Assembly: GCF_000803315.1 (NCBI RefSeq)
Contig: NZ_JRMH01000001.1
Location: 3,472,001 to 3,536,000, forward strand
DNA length: 64,000 nt
Reading direction: 5' to 3'
DNA from: Pectobacterium actinidiae
GTDB lineage: Bacteria > Pseudomonadota > Gammaproteobacteria > Enterobacterales > Enterobacteriaceae
Shown: positions 56,932 through 64,000 of the stretch, in pieces
How positions within the stretch are numbered: position 1 is the stretch's first letter
How the letters are laid out: each line of letters opens with the position of its first letter
Notes under the pieces: model-generated
Databases searched by the model: none
Told to the model about the DNA's origin: nothing
What the model saw: the letters and a program-made list of their open reading frames with translations, nothing else
Translations under genes and position numbers: made by a program

Positions 56932-57093
56932 CGCCCGACGTAGGGCGGCTCAGTCGCCGCCGCCCTACGAACCCTGGCTTTCGGCGTGAATTATGCCGCT
57001 ACGCGGTACATTCGAAACGCGTGTCATCCTGTCGAACCGCCTGTGACGCGCTCCAGACGCGGCACAGGCTTTCGCAGCGTCCATGCTGCTCAT
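56932..57093 (-). repeat. Dispersed repeat, copy B
   Basis: A 162-bp stretch, inverted relative to the related stretch at 47066-47229 and similar over its whole length. It lies in the 584-bp gap between the RpiR-type regulator gene and the transporter operon, upstream of the sigma-54 site. The rest of that gap is AT-rich with no gene seen. Confidence 0.8.
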
Positions 57094-57278
57094 TCGGGAT
57101 AACCCACATTTCTCATCATAATTTTTTACGCCAATGAACAGATAACAACGAGAAACAATCCACAGCGCTGCGTCACAAAAATAATCCGGTGTTATCACGC
57201 TCGAAACGATCTGCATGGCTATATAACAACCAGTCAAGACGCACCATTAAAGTGCAGAAGCACCAAGTTAACGCACCA

Positions 57279-58118
57279 TTAGCGTTGCTCAAGCTCATCC
57301 AACTCACCATAAAGATCCACGATCTGGTGGATGCGCTGGCGTCCGTCACGCAGCATTTCATGTAATAGCGCGTTACTGATCACATTCACCAAACTCATGG
57401 CGGAGGAATAGCTATCAAACGCCGAGACGCTGTCCAACGGGACGTACAGCGACCAGGTTGCCAGCGACATTAGCGTACTGGCCTGAGGTTCACACAGCAA
57501 AAGCACAGGCACACCGCGCTTTTGCAACTGCGCCAATAGCGGCTGAATCAGGCGCGGGCGGCGGCGAAAAGCCACCACAATCACGACATCCTGCGCAGTG
57601 AGATCCACTAATTCTTCGGATAGCGTCTGCCCTGGCTGCGTCAGCAACGTAACCTGCTGGCGAATCTGGAGCAACTGTTGCCGCAGGTGCAGCGCCACCG
57701 GATAGCTATTACGCAACCCAACCAGACACAGGCGCTGCGCCTGCATCAGCGCCTGAATCACCGCGCCAAATTGCACGGGGTCAATCTGGCTTATCCACTG
57801 CGTCAGGTTCGCCATTTCCTGCTTGTAATGCCGCGCCAGTAGCGTATTCCCCTGCACGGCATCCCGGTTATCCGCCAACGGCATCCCGCTCTGGCGCAAC
57901 GTTCTGAGTTCATCACGCATATCGCGGTAGCTGGGGTAGCCCAGCCGTTTGAACAACCGGCTAACCGTCGCTTTGGAAACACCGCTCAGCCGCGCCAGCT
58001 CGGCGCTGTTGTAGCTAATTAAATCGTCAAAGTGATCGAAGATGAAATCCGCGACGCGCTGTTCCTGTGGTGAAAGCTCGCCGTAGCGATCCCGTAATCG
58101 TTCATCTATTTGCATCAT
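57279..58118 (-). CDS. RpiR/MurR-family transcriptional regulator
   Basis: The 279-residue protein has an N-terminal RpiR helix-turn-helix (about 1-77, with LSGVSKATVSRLFKRLGYPSYRDM) and a C-terminal SIS domain that usually binds a phosphosugar or other small ligand. It sits between the leftward transporter-hpxJK operon and the rightward hpxWXYZ operon, so it probably controls one or both. It is divergent from hpxW across 198 bp. The ligand is unknown. Confidence 0.9.
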   Translation of the reverse strand: MMQIDERLRDRYGELSPQEQRVADFIFDHFDDLISYNSAELARLSGVSKATVSRLFKRLGYPSYRDMRDELRTLRQSGMPLADNRDAVQGNTLLARHYKQEMANLTQWISQIDPVQFGAVIQALMQAQRLCLVGLRNSYPVALHLRQQLLQIRQQVTLLTQPGQTLSEELVDLTAQDVVIVVAFRRRPRLIQPLLAQLQKRGVPVLLLCEPQASTLMSLATWSLYVPLDSVSAFDSYSSAMSLVNVISNALLHEMLRDGRQRIHQIVDLYGELDELEQR

Positions 58119-58242
58119 CGTCTCTCACCCGTTGCGCTGCTGTAACGTTTGTTTCATGTCGCAGAACATAGCACAGGATTGTCAGAATGATATAGATACC
58201 CCTTCCGGCACCGCATACGGACTTTCCACCACCCTGAAAAAC

Positions 58243-58258
58243 TGGAACGCCGTTTGCT
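58243..58258 (+). promoter_or_regulatory. Sigma-54 promoter of hpxWXYZ
   Basis: TGGAACGCCGTTTGCT fits TGGCACG-N4-TTGCW with one change and exact spacing between GG and GC. It lies 59 bp before the hpxW start. Together with the similar site before the other operon, it suggests shared nitrogen control. Confidence 0.82.
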
Positions 58259-58316
58259 TGTAGCTAGGGTTAATAGAGCAACTCACACTAACCTTACACA
58301 AAAAAGGAATCTTAAA

Positions 58317-59903
58317 ATGATGCAAAGCAACACCGCCCCGCTGGGTATGGCGGTAGCACCTCATCATTTAGCCAGTGCCAGCGCGTTGGCCGTTCTGCGT
58401 GAAGGTGGGAACGCCATTGAAGCCATGGTCGCGGCGGCAGCAACGATCGCCGTGGTGTATCCACATATGAATGGGATCGGCGGCGACGGCTTCTGGCTGA
58501 TTGTTCCCCCACACGGCGAACCCATCGCCATTGACGCCAGCGGGGCAGCGGGGTCGCTGGCCTGCCGTGAATATTATCAAGGCGAAAGCCGTATTCCACA
58601 CCGTGGCCCCAAATCCGCATTGACCGTCGCGGGCACCGTTGGTGGCTGGCAGGAAGCACTGACGTTCTCACAAGAAATGGGCGGTACACCGATGCCGCTG
58701 GCTCGTCTGTTATCTGACGCGATTCGCTATGCGGCGGACGGTATTCCCGTCACACAATCGCAGGAAGATGCGCTCACCCAGCGCTACCACGAACTGAGCG
58801 ATTCTCCGGCCTTTAGCCAGCTGTTTATGCCACAGGGGAATATTCCGCGTGCGGGCAGCCGTTTCACACAGCCGGATTTAGCCGATACCCTGACAACACT
58901 GAGCCTTGAAGGGCTGGACAGTTTTTATCGCGGTTCCGTCGCTGCCCGTCTCGCGGCACAGATGGCGCAGCTCGGTATGCCGCTGACGGCGGACGATCTG
59001 GCAAATTACCGCGCCAAACGAACAACGCCGCTGGTGCTAAAACACAGTAAAGGCGATATCTATAACCTCGCGCCGCCGACACAGGGTCTGGTATCACTCG
59101 CCATTCTCGGCCTGACCGATCATTTAGACATGGAAGATCTGAACGATAGCCAGACGATCCACCGCATTGTCGAATCGACCAAACTGGCGTTTGGCCTGCG
59201 TGACCGCTTTATTACCGATCCCAAACTGATGACGCAGGACGTTCAGGCGCTGCTGGAAAGCGATGCGCTCGGCGTGCTGGCGCGCCAGGTCGATACCCGC
59301 AAAGCCGCAGCGTGGGGCGAAGGCAAAGGCCCCGGTGACACCGTCTGGATGGGCGTATGCGACAGCAGCGGCCTGTGTGTGTCTTTCATTCAAAGTATTT
59401 ACCACGAGTTTGGCAGCGGCGTGGTCTTGCCGGGAACGGGCGTCCTCTGGCAGAACCGCGGAGCCTCTTTCAGTCTCGATCCAGCACATTTGCTGGCATT
59501 AGAGCCTGGTAAACAGCCGTTTCACACCTTAAACCCCGCCGCCGCACGTTTATCGGACGGGCGGACAATGGTCTACGGCTCGATGGGCGGAGACGGACAA
59601 CCGCAGACGCAGGCGGCCATTTTCATCCGTCATATCCAGCAAGGGCTACCGCTGCAACAGGCGATTACCGCCCCGCGCTGGCTGCTGGGCCGTACCTGGG
59701 GACAGGCTTCCGATACGCTGAAAATCGAAGATCGCTTTAAACCCGCGACCGTCGATGCCCTGCGTCAGTTAGGTCACGACGTCGAGCTGTTGGGGAGCTT
59801 TAGTGAAACGGTCGGCCATGCGGGTGCCATCGTACGTCACACCAACGGCATGCTGGAAGGTGCCTTCGATCCACGCAGCAACGGCAGCGCGGCGGGCTTC
59901 TAA
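58317..59903 (+). CDS. hpxW: Oxamate amidohydrolase HpxW
   Basis: HpxW is a gamma-glutamyltransferase-fold enzyme that hydrolyses oxamate to oxalate and ammonia in Klebsiella. The 528-residue precursor should cut itself before Thr342 in GPGDTVWMGV, making that Thr the nucleophile. It also shows HMNGIGGDGFWLIV and the YGSMGGDGQPQTQ motif. There is no signal peptide, unlike periplasmic Ggt. The ATG at 58317 follows AAGGAA; an upstream in-frame start would cover the promoter. The small hpxX gene follows by 25 bp. Confidence 0.9.
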   Translation: MMQSNTAPLGMAVAPHHLASASALAVLREGGNAIEAMVAAAATIAVVYPHMNGIGGDGFWLIVPPHGEPIAIDASGAAGSLACREYYQGESRIPHRGPKSALTVAGTVGGWQEALTFSQEMGGTPMPLARLLSDAIRYAADGIPVTQSQEDALTQRYHELSDSPAFSQLFMPQGNIPRAGSRFTQPDLADTLTTLSLEGLDSFYRGSVAARLAAQMAQLGMPLTADDLANYRAKRTTPLVLKHSKGDIYNLAPPTQGLVSLAILGLTDHLDMEDLNDSQTIHRIVESTKLAFGLRDRFITDPKLMTQDVQALLESDALGVLARQVDTRKAAAWGEGKGPGDTVWMGVCDSSGLCVSFIQSIYHEFGSGVVLPGTGVLWQNRGASFSLDPAHLLALEPGKQPFHTLNPAAARLSDGRTMVYGSMGGDGQPQTQAAIFIRHIQQGLPLQQAITAPRWLLGRTWGQASDTLKIEDRFKPATVDALRQLGHDVELLGSFSETVGHAGAIVRHTNGMLEGAFDPRSNGSAAGF

Positions 59904-59928
59904 TCATGAATCAACTGGGAGAATATGC

Positions 59929-60126
59929 ATGACGACGCACTCTATCGATAGCGACACACTGGCCGCTTATCTTCAGCACATGGAAACGCTGCTGACGCTG
60001 CAACTGAATCAGGAGCGGCGTCAGGAGCTGTTGGTACAATTCAGCCGCATTCACGCTATGGCGCAGCCGTTAATGGAATTCCCTCTTGATGAACATCAGG
60101 AAATTGCCGGGGTGTATACATTATGA
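59929..60126 (+). CDS. hpxX: HpxX, AtzG/GatC-like small subunit (DUF4089)
   Basis: This 65-residue protein has the DUF4089/AtzG pattern, with LAAYLQHMETLLTLQLNQER and FPLDEHQEIAGVY near the end. Related AtzG acts as a GatC-like partner needed by the amidase AtzE. Here the amidase hpxY starts inside its stop codon (ATGA), so the two are probably made together as a complex. A GGGAG ribosome site precedes the ATG. Confidence 0.85.
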   Translation: MTTHSIDSDTLAAYLQHMETLLTLQLNQERRQELLVQFSRIHAMAQPLMEFPLDEHQEIAGVYTL

Positions 60127-61520
60127 GTTTATACGCCAGGAGCGCGTCCTCACCGTTATCTATCCGGCAGATTCAGCAAGGTTTGCAGGCTGGCACATTC
60201 TCCGCCAAGGAGCTTGCACAGCAGGCGCTGGGCGCAATTGAGCAAGCCAACCCCACCATTAATGCCTACACCCATGTCACCAGCGAACGCATGCTGGCAG
60301 AGGCTGAACGTATCGACACGTGCCGTCAACGCGGGGAAACCTTGCCCGCGTTAGCTGGCGTGCCTTACGCCGTCAAGAACCTGTTTGACGTCAGCGGAGA
60401 AACCACGTTGGCAGGTGCCGAGCTTTTCAGCCAGCGACCACCTGCGGCACAGGACGCTTTTGCCATCCGTCAGCTTGCTAATCAGGGCGCGCTGCTGTCC
60501 GGTATGTTGAATATGGACGCCTATGCCTACGGCTTTACCACCGAAAACAGCCATTACGGCCCCACGCGTAACCCACTCGACACACAGCGCATCGCCGGAG
60601 GGTCATCCGGGGGATCGGCGGCGGCGGTAGGAGCAGGCTTGGTTAACTTCACGCTGGGTAGCGATACCAATGGCTCGATCCGCGTGCCATCGTCGTTATG
60701 CGGCATTTTCGGGCTGAAGCCGACGTTTGGTCGTTTATCACGCCACGGCAGCCACCCGTTTGTCGCCAGCCTCGACCATATCGGCCCGCTGGCGCGTAGT
60801 GCAGACGATCTGGCACGGGTGTTCGACGCCTTACAAGGTCATGATGAACATGATCGTTTTCAGGCCAGGCGGGAAATGCAACATACCGCTTCACAGTTGG
60901 AAGCTGGCAGCGACGGATTACGCTACGCGGTGCTTGATGGCTACTTCTCCACATGGGCCAGCGAAGAGGCAAAAACCGCCGTTTCCCAGATCGCACAATT
61001 GCTGGGCGCACAAGACAGCCTGACGTTAACCGATGCCGCTCTGGCACGTAGCGCCGCCTTTATTCTGTCGGCCAGCGAAGGAGGCAACCAGTATTTGCCA
61101 GCCTTACGTTCACAACCTGAGCGCTTCGAGCCCCTGTCACGCGAGCGATTGCTGGCTGGCGCCATGATCCCCGCCGCTTGGTATGTGCAGGCTCAGCGCT
61201 TCCGTCATTATTTCCGTCAACAGACACTGGCGCTGTTTGAGCACACCGACCTGCTGATCGCCCCGGCGACGCCCTGCTCCGCCACGCTCATCGGGCAGGA
61301 AACCATGCACATTAATGATACCGATCTGCCCGTCCGCGCCAGTATGGGCATGCTGACGCAGCCGATCTCTTTTGTCGGGCTGCCCGTTGTGACGGTACCG
61401 ATGGCGACCGCGAGCGGCCTGCCGATAGGCGTGCAGATTATTGCCGCACCGTGGCGCGAGGATCTTTGCCTGCGGACGGCATGGGCGCTGGAGCAGCAGG
61501 GCATCACCTATACCTTATGA
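60123..61520 (+). CDS. hpxY: HpxY, AtzE-family amidase
   Basis: The 465-residue amidase-signature enzyme has the catalytic triad: Lys85 in VPYAVKNLFDV, Ser161 in AGGSSGGS and nucleophile Ser185 in GSDTNGSIR. In hpx clusters it acts in oxalurate catabolism with HpxX; the precise reaction is not proven here. It overlaps hpxX by four bases and is followed by hpxZ after 11 bp. Confidence 0.88.
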   Translation: MSLYARSASSPLSIRQIQQGLQAGTFSAKELAQQALGAIEQANPTINAYTHVTSERMLAEAERIDTCRQRGETLPALAGVPYAVKNLFDVSGETTLAGAELFSQRPPAAQDAFAIRQLANQGALLSGMLNMDAYAYGFTTENSHYGPTRNPLDTQRIAGGSSGGSAAAVGAGLVNFTLGSDTNGSIRVPSSLCGIFGLKPTFGRLSRHGSHPFVASLDHIGPLARSADDLARVFDALQGHDEHDRFQARREMQHTASQLEAGSDGLRYAVLDGYFSTWASEEAKTAVSQIAQLLGAQDSLTLTDAALARSAAFILSASEGGNQYLPALRSQPERFEPLSRERLLAGAMIPAAWYVQAQRFRHYFRQQTLALFEHTDLLIAPATPCSATLIGQETMHINDTDLPVRASMGMLTQPISFVGLPVVTVPMATASGLPIGVQIIAAPWREDLCLRTAWALEQQGITYTL

Positions 61521-61531
61521 GGAAAGAAAAT

Positions 61532-61918
61532 ATGTTGCCTGACGATATCAATCAGCCGGATGTGCTGGCAGACGTGACCGCCGCGTTCTATCGCTATGAG
61601 AAAGCCTTAACGAGTAATGACGTTGCGGTGCTGGATGAGCTGTTCTGGCACGATGAAAAAACGGTGCGCTATGGTGCGGGAGAAAATCTGTACGGAATCG
61701 AGGAAATCCGCGCCTTTCGCCTCGCTCGCCCCTCTGCCGGTCTGGACAGAACTCTGCGTAATACGGTCATCACCGCTTATGGTCATGATATGGCCGTCGC
61801 CAGCACGGAATTTACCCGCGAAGGCAGTACGAAGATCGGTCGCCAAATGCAAACCTGGATAAAAATGCCGGAAGGCTGGCGTATTGTCGCCGCCCACGTC
61901 AGCCTGATGAGTGAGTAG
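61532..61918 (+). CDS. hpxZ: HpxZ oxalurate catabolism protein (DUF3225)
   Basis: The 128-residue protein belongs to the SnoaL/NTF2-like DUF3225 family, with VLDELFWHDEKTVRYGAGENLYG and the SYGH-type strands. It is needed for oxalurate use in hpx operons, but its chemistry is unknown. The ATG at 61532 follows GAGGAAAG; a longer frame overlapping hpxY is unlikely. A terminator follows by 10 bp. Confidence 0.87.
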   Translation: MLPDDINQPDVLADVTAAFYRYEKALTSNDVAVLDELFWHDEKTVRYGAGENLYGIEEIRAFRLARPSAGLDRTLRNTVITAYGHDMAVASTEFTREGSTKIGRQMQTWIKMPEGWRIVAAHVSLMSE

Positions 61919-61927
61919 CAATACAGA

Positions 61928-61955
61928 AAACAAGCGCAGCACTATGCGCTTGTTT
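61928..61955. terminator. hpxWXYZ terminator
   Basis: AAACAAGCGCA and TGCGCTTGTTT form a perfect 11-bp stem with a 6-base loop directly after hpxZ. The A and T flanks would allow termination from both directions, also for the small gene that ends here on the other strand. Confidence 0.82.
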
Positions 61956-62152
61956 CAGTTCCCAGTAATCGGCTTATCCACCAGATTAGGGGCATCTGAG
62001 GCGAGATAATATTTGCCATCAATAAGCACGTATTCACCAGAAGCCAGCTTACGCTTTATCACATCACGCGCCGCCATTTGCAGTTTTTTCCCCAAGGCGA
62101 AAAATGCCTGTTCCTGAAGACTTAACGTCGTAATATCGTGTGAGGATGACAT
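61955..62152 (-). CDS. Small protein of unknown function
   Basis: A 65-residue, mostly helical protein with AFFALGKKLQMAARDVIKRK followed by a short GEYVLIDGKYYLA hairpin. AGGAGAAGCT lies just before the ATG. Its start overlaps the end of the 226-residue gene by 89 bases in another frame. The pair layout resembles toxin-antitoxin or regulator pairs, but no family was recognised. Confidence 0.6.
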   Translation of the reverse strand: MSSSHDITTLSLQEQAFFALGKKLQMAARDVIKRKLASGEYVLIDGKYYLASDAPNLVDKPITGN

Positions 62153-62744
62153 AGCTTCTCCTGTCTGAGCCTAGTTGATTAAATGACTGCATACCGGGGA
62201 TACGAATGTTAAACCTGTTTTTCCCTGCTAACCCGAGCAAACCATCATATAAATCAGTGAGATCAATTTTCCTTTTCCCCGAAAGGTCGGGAGCAGCGCA
62301 CCAATAATAAGCCCCTGATCGAGAAACATTGTAGTGGTCAAAAATCGCTCTAGCAACCGACGTAATCACCTTTAGAATTTGTCCTGAATTGAGTTCAACA
62401 TGCTGATAAGCTTCCAAACACTCCTGATTCTCAACTTTATCAAAAGCCACCGTCCAAAGACCCGTCTGGGGCATTTGAAAACCAGGTATGTTATGTTTCT
62501 CATCAATCCCTTTATTAAGCAATTCGTCCACTGATTGGAGTCTCTGGAAGCCGATGGCATATACCATGCCACCAACGATAAACTGACGCATAAGCAACTC
62601 ACCGCTCCCTATATAGTCGTCGAAATCATGGTATTCCCAAGTGACCACTTTTAGCTTTTCCTTAGCAGAAATCAGATGAGCAGATAACCAAAATACCTTT
62701 CTTTTGACAATGTCCTTATTTTTCTTTCTGGCGTCGCTTCGCAA
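62064..62744 (-). CDS. Protein of unknown function in AT-rich patch
   Basis: A frame of up to 226 codons with no recognised family. It has aromatic-rich strands such as VVTWEYHDFDDYIGSG and GLWTVAFDKVEN, and FNIRIPG and YVILTRYYDV near the end look like real protein. The first codon is TTG with no clear ribosome site. A GTG at codon 33, preceded by AAGGA, is an alternative start. The base composition is more AT-rich than its neighbours, which hints at transfer. The overlap with the small gene downstream suggests co-expression. Confidence 0.55.
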   Translation of the reverse strand: MRSDARKKNKDIVKRKVFWLSAHLISAKEKLKVVTWEYHDFDDYIGSGELLMRQFIVGGMVYAIGFQRLQSVDELLNKGIDEKHNIPGFQMPQTGLWTVAFDKVENQECLEAYQHVELNSGQILKVITSVARAIFDHYNVSRSGAYYWCAAPDLSGKRKIDLTDLYDGLLGLAGKNRFNIRIPGMQSFNQLGSDRRSYVILTRYYDVKSSGTGIFRLGEKTANGGA

Positions 62745-63304
62745 TTTTTAAAAACACTCAAAACATCCACTTGTCGATGGCGTTATCCTCTATATATGAC
62801 AAATATATTATTCAGAACACTCTCATTTATTGGCAAAAATTAACGCAATTATTTTGCCCATTATATCTTTGCTATACTGTATAAAATACCGACAGATATC
62901 ATAAGTAAAAAATGTACTTACGTCGGCCTATTCGAGTGTCTATAAGACAAAAATCGTGACTTATTTACCCTATTATTCGATTAGTGGAATTCACTATAAA
63001 TGGCAAGGTATTCACAATCAGAAAAGGTTATATCAGCGACTAATCCAATACGTAAAAATCAACAGGTAACACACTGTTATAAAAAGAATTCCCCTTCAAA
63101 CCAAAAATCATAAAGATCACATAAATCATGAAGATAACGTAGCGATAATCGTGTTGTCACTATTGCTAATATTGATCTAACGAGAGACATCGCTGAGGCA
63201 ATAAAGGGTTGTCTCAGAATCTGAGTATGGTAGGGTAGATTATGTCTAATCATTATCAGGGTTACGTTATAGAATTATAAACGACACAGGAAAACAATAA
63301 TTTC
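62745..63304. other. AT-rich region upstream of proV
   Basis: 560 bp without a supported gene. It should contain the osmotically controlled proU promoter. Candidate -10-like TATACTGTATAAAATA lies near 62873, but no promoter could be fixed by eye. The AT-rich character fits the silencing known for proU in other enterobacteria (inference). Confidence 0.45.
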
Positions 63305-64000
63305 ATGGCAATTAAACTTGAAGTAAAGAATCTTTATAAGATATTTGGCGAGCACCCAGACAGAGCATTTAAACTGATTGATAAAGGCCTGAGCAAAGAT
63401 CAGGTATTTGAAAAAACAGGGCTTACTGTTGGGGTAAAAGATGCCAGTCTGGCCATTGAAGAAGGCGAGATATTTGTCATCATGGGATTATCCGGTTCCG
63501 GCAAATCTACCATGGTACGCCTTCTCAATCGTCTGATAGAACCCACTCGGGGTCAGGTACTGATCGACGGCGAGGATATCTCGAGGATATCCGATGCCGC
63601 GCTGCGCGACGTGCGTCGCAAGAAGATCAGTATGGTGTTCCAATCCTTTGCGCTAATGCCGCATCTAAACATCCTCAACAATACCGCGTTTGGTATGGAA
63701 CTGGCTGGCGTACCGAAAGCGGAACGTGAGCAAAAAGCGCTGGATGCATTGCAACAGGTAGGGCTTGAAGCTTACGCGGCATCCTACCCGGATGAACTGT
63801 CCGGCGGCATGCGACAGCGTGTCGGTTTGGCTCGTGCGTTAGCAAACGACCCCGATATCCTGCTGATGGATGAGGCGTTCTCCGCGCTCGACCCGCTAAT
63901 CCGTACTGAAATGCAGGATGAGTTGATCAAACTCCAGTCCCGTCATCAACGCACAATCATCTTTATCTCGCACGATCTGGATGAAGCGATGCGCATCGGT
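63305..64000 (+). CDS. proV: Glycine betaine/proline transporter ATPase ProV (partial)
   Basis: ProV powers the ProU osmoprotectant importer. The first 232 residues are visible; the gene runs off the right edge. It shows Walker A GLSGSGKS at 61-68, signature LSGGMRQR near 165-172 and Walker B ILLMDE at 185-190, plus the N-terminal extension typical of ProV. AGGAAA precedes the ATG at a rather long distance. The C-terminal CBS domains, which sense ionic strength in this family, lie beyond the window. Confidence 0.96.
   Translation, partial: MAIKLEVKNLYKIFGEHPDRAFKLIDKGLSKDQVFEKTGLTVGVKDASLAIEEGEIFVIMGLSGSGKSTMVRLLNRLIEPTRGQVLIDGEDISRISDAALRDVRRKKISMVFQSFALMPHLNILNNTAFGMELAGVPKAEREQKALDALQQVGLEAYAASYPDELSGGMRQRVGLARALANDPDILLMDEAFSALDPLIRTEMQDELIKLQSRHQRTIIFISHDLDEAMRIG

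Noticed and set aside
58254..58316. Upstream start of hpxW
   Set aside because: It would include the sigma-54 promoter and lacks a ribosome site; AAGGAA precedes the later ATG.

Overview
The window is a dense enterobacterial chromosome segment, most likely from a Pectobacterium-type soft-rot bacterium. The reasons are the proBA-tRNA-Thr(CGU)-crl-frsA-gpt-pepD-dinB-yafK-yafJ-gmhA-fadE backbone shared with E. coli, a type VI secretion cluster in the Vibrio vas order, an ERIC repeat, a complete methylthioadenosine salvage set and a Klebsiella-like hpx set. The genus call is inference from gene content; no database search was made.

Positions 1-20790 hold one leftward type VI secretion operon: tssB, tssC, tssE, tssF, tssG, tagH, tssJ, tssK, tssL, clpV, vasH, vasI, tssA, tssM, vasL and a Sel1-repeat lipoprotein cut by the window edge. 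Every core part except hcp and vgrG is present. clpV carries a one-base deletion inside its first Walker A motif, so as sequenced the sheath-recycling ATPase is broken. An AT-rich gap of about 1.2 kb, a gene fusing a helix-turn-helix domain to a YhfG-like antitoxin domain, and apparent decayed coding traces separate the operon from a tRNA-Thr gene, a classic integration site.

Positions 23400-44600 are mostly conserved housekeeping genes: a small exported repeat protein, proA and proB, crl, two tandem ankyrin-repeat paralogues, a lone carboxymethyl-hydroxymuconate isomerase-like gene, frsA, gpt, pepD, dinB with a LexA box, an XRE regulator divergent from a yafE-like methyltransferase, yafK, yafJ, gmhA, fadE with a FadR-like box, and yajD. 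An ERIC element and a 181-bp element with inverted ends lie between genes.

Positions 44600-51270 carry methionine salvage: mtnK and mtnA divergent, mtnBCD divergent from mtnE-yafV. Both divergent regions carry tandem MetJ-like boxes. mtnE overlaps the omega-amidase gene, pairing glutamine-dependent transamination with removal of its 2-oxoglutaramate product.

Positions 51250-61920 carry allantoate and oxalurate breakdown: an ABC transporter followed by a ureidoglycine aminotransferase and an allantoate amidohydrolase (leftward), a RpiR-type regulator, and hpxWXYZ (rightward). Both operons are preceded by close matches to sigma-54 promoters, which points to nitrogen control. The window ends with an overlapping pair of unknown genes in an AT-rich patch and the start of proV. 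Two copies of a roughly 163-bp dispersed repeat lie in opposite orientation near mtnA and upstream of the transporter.
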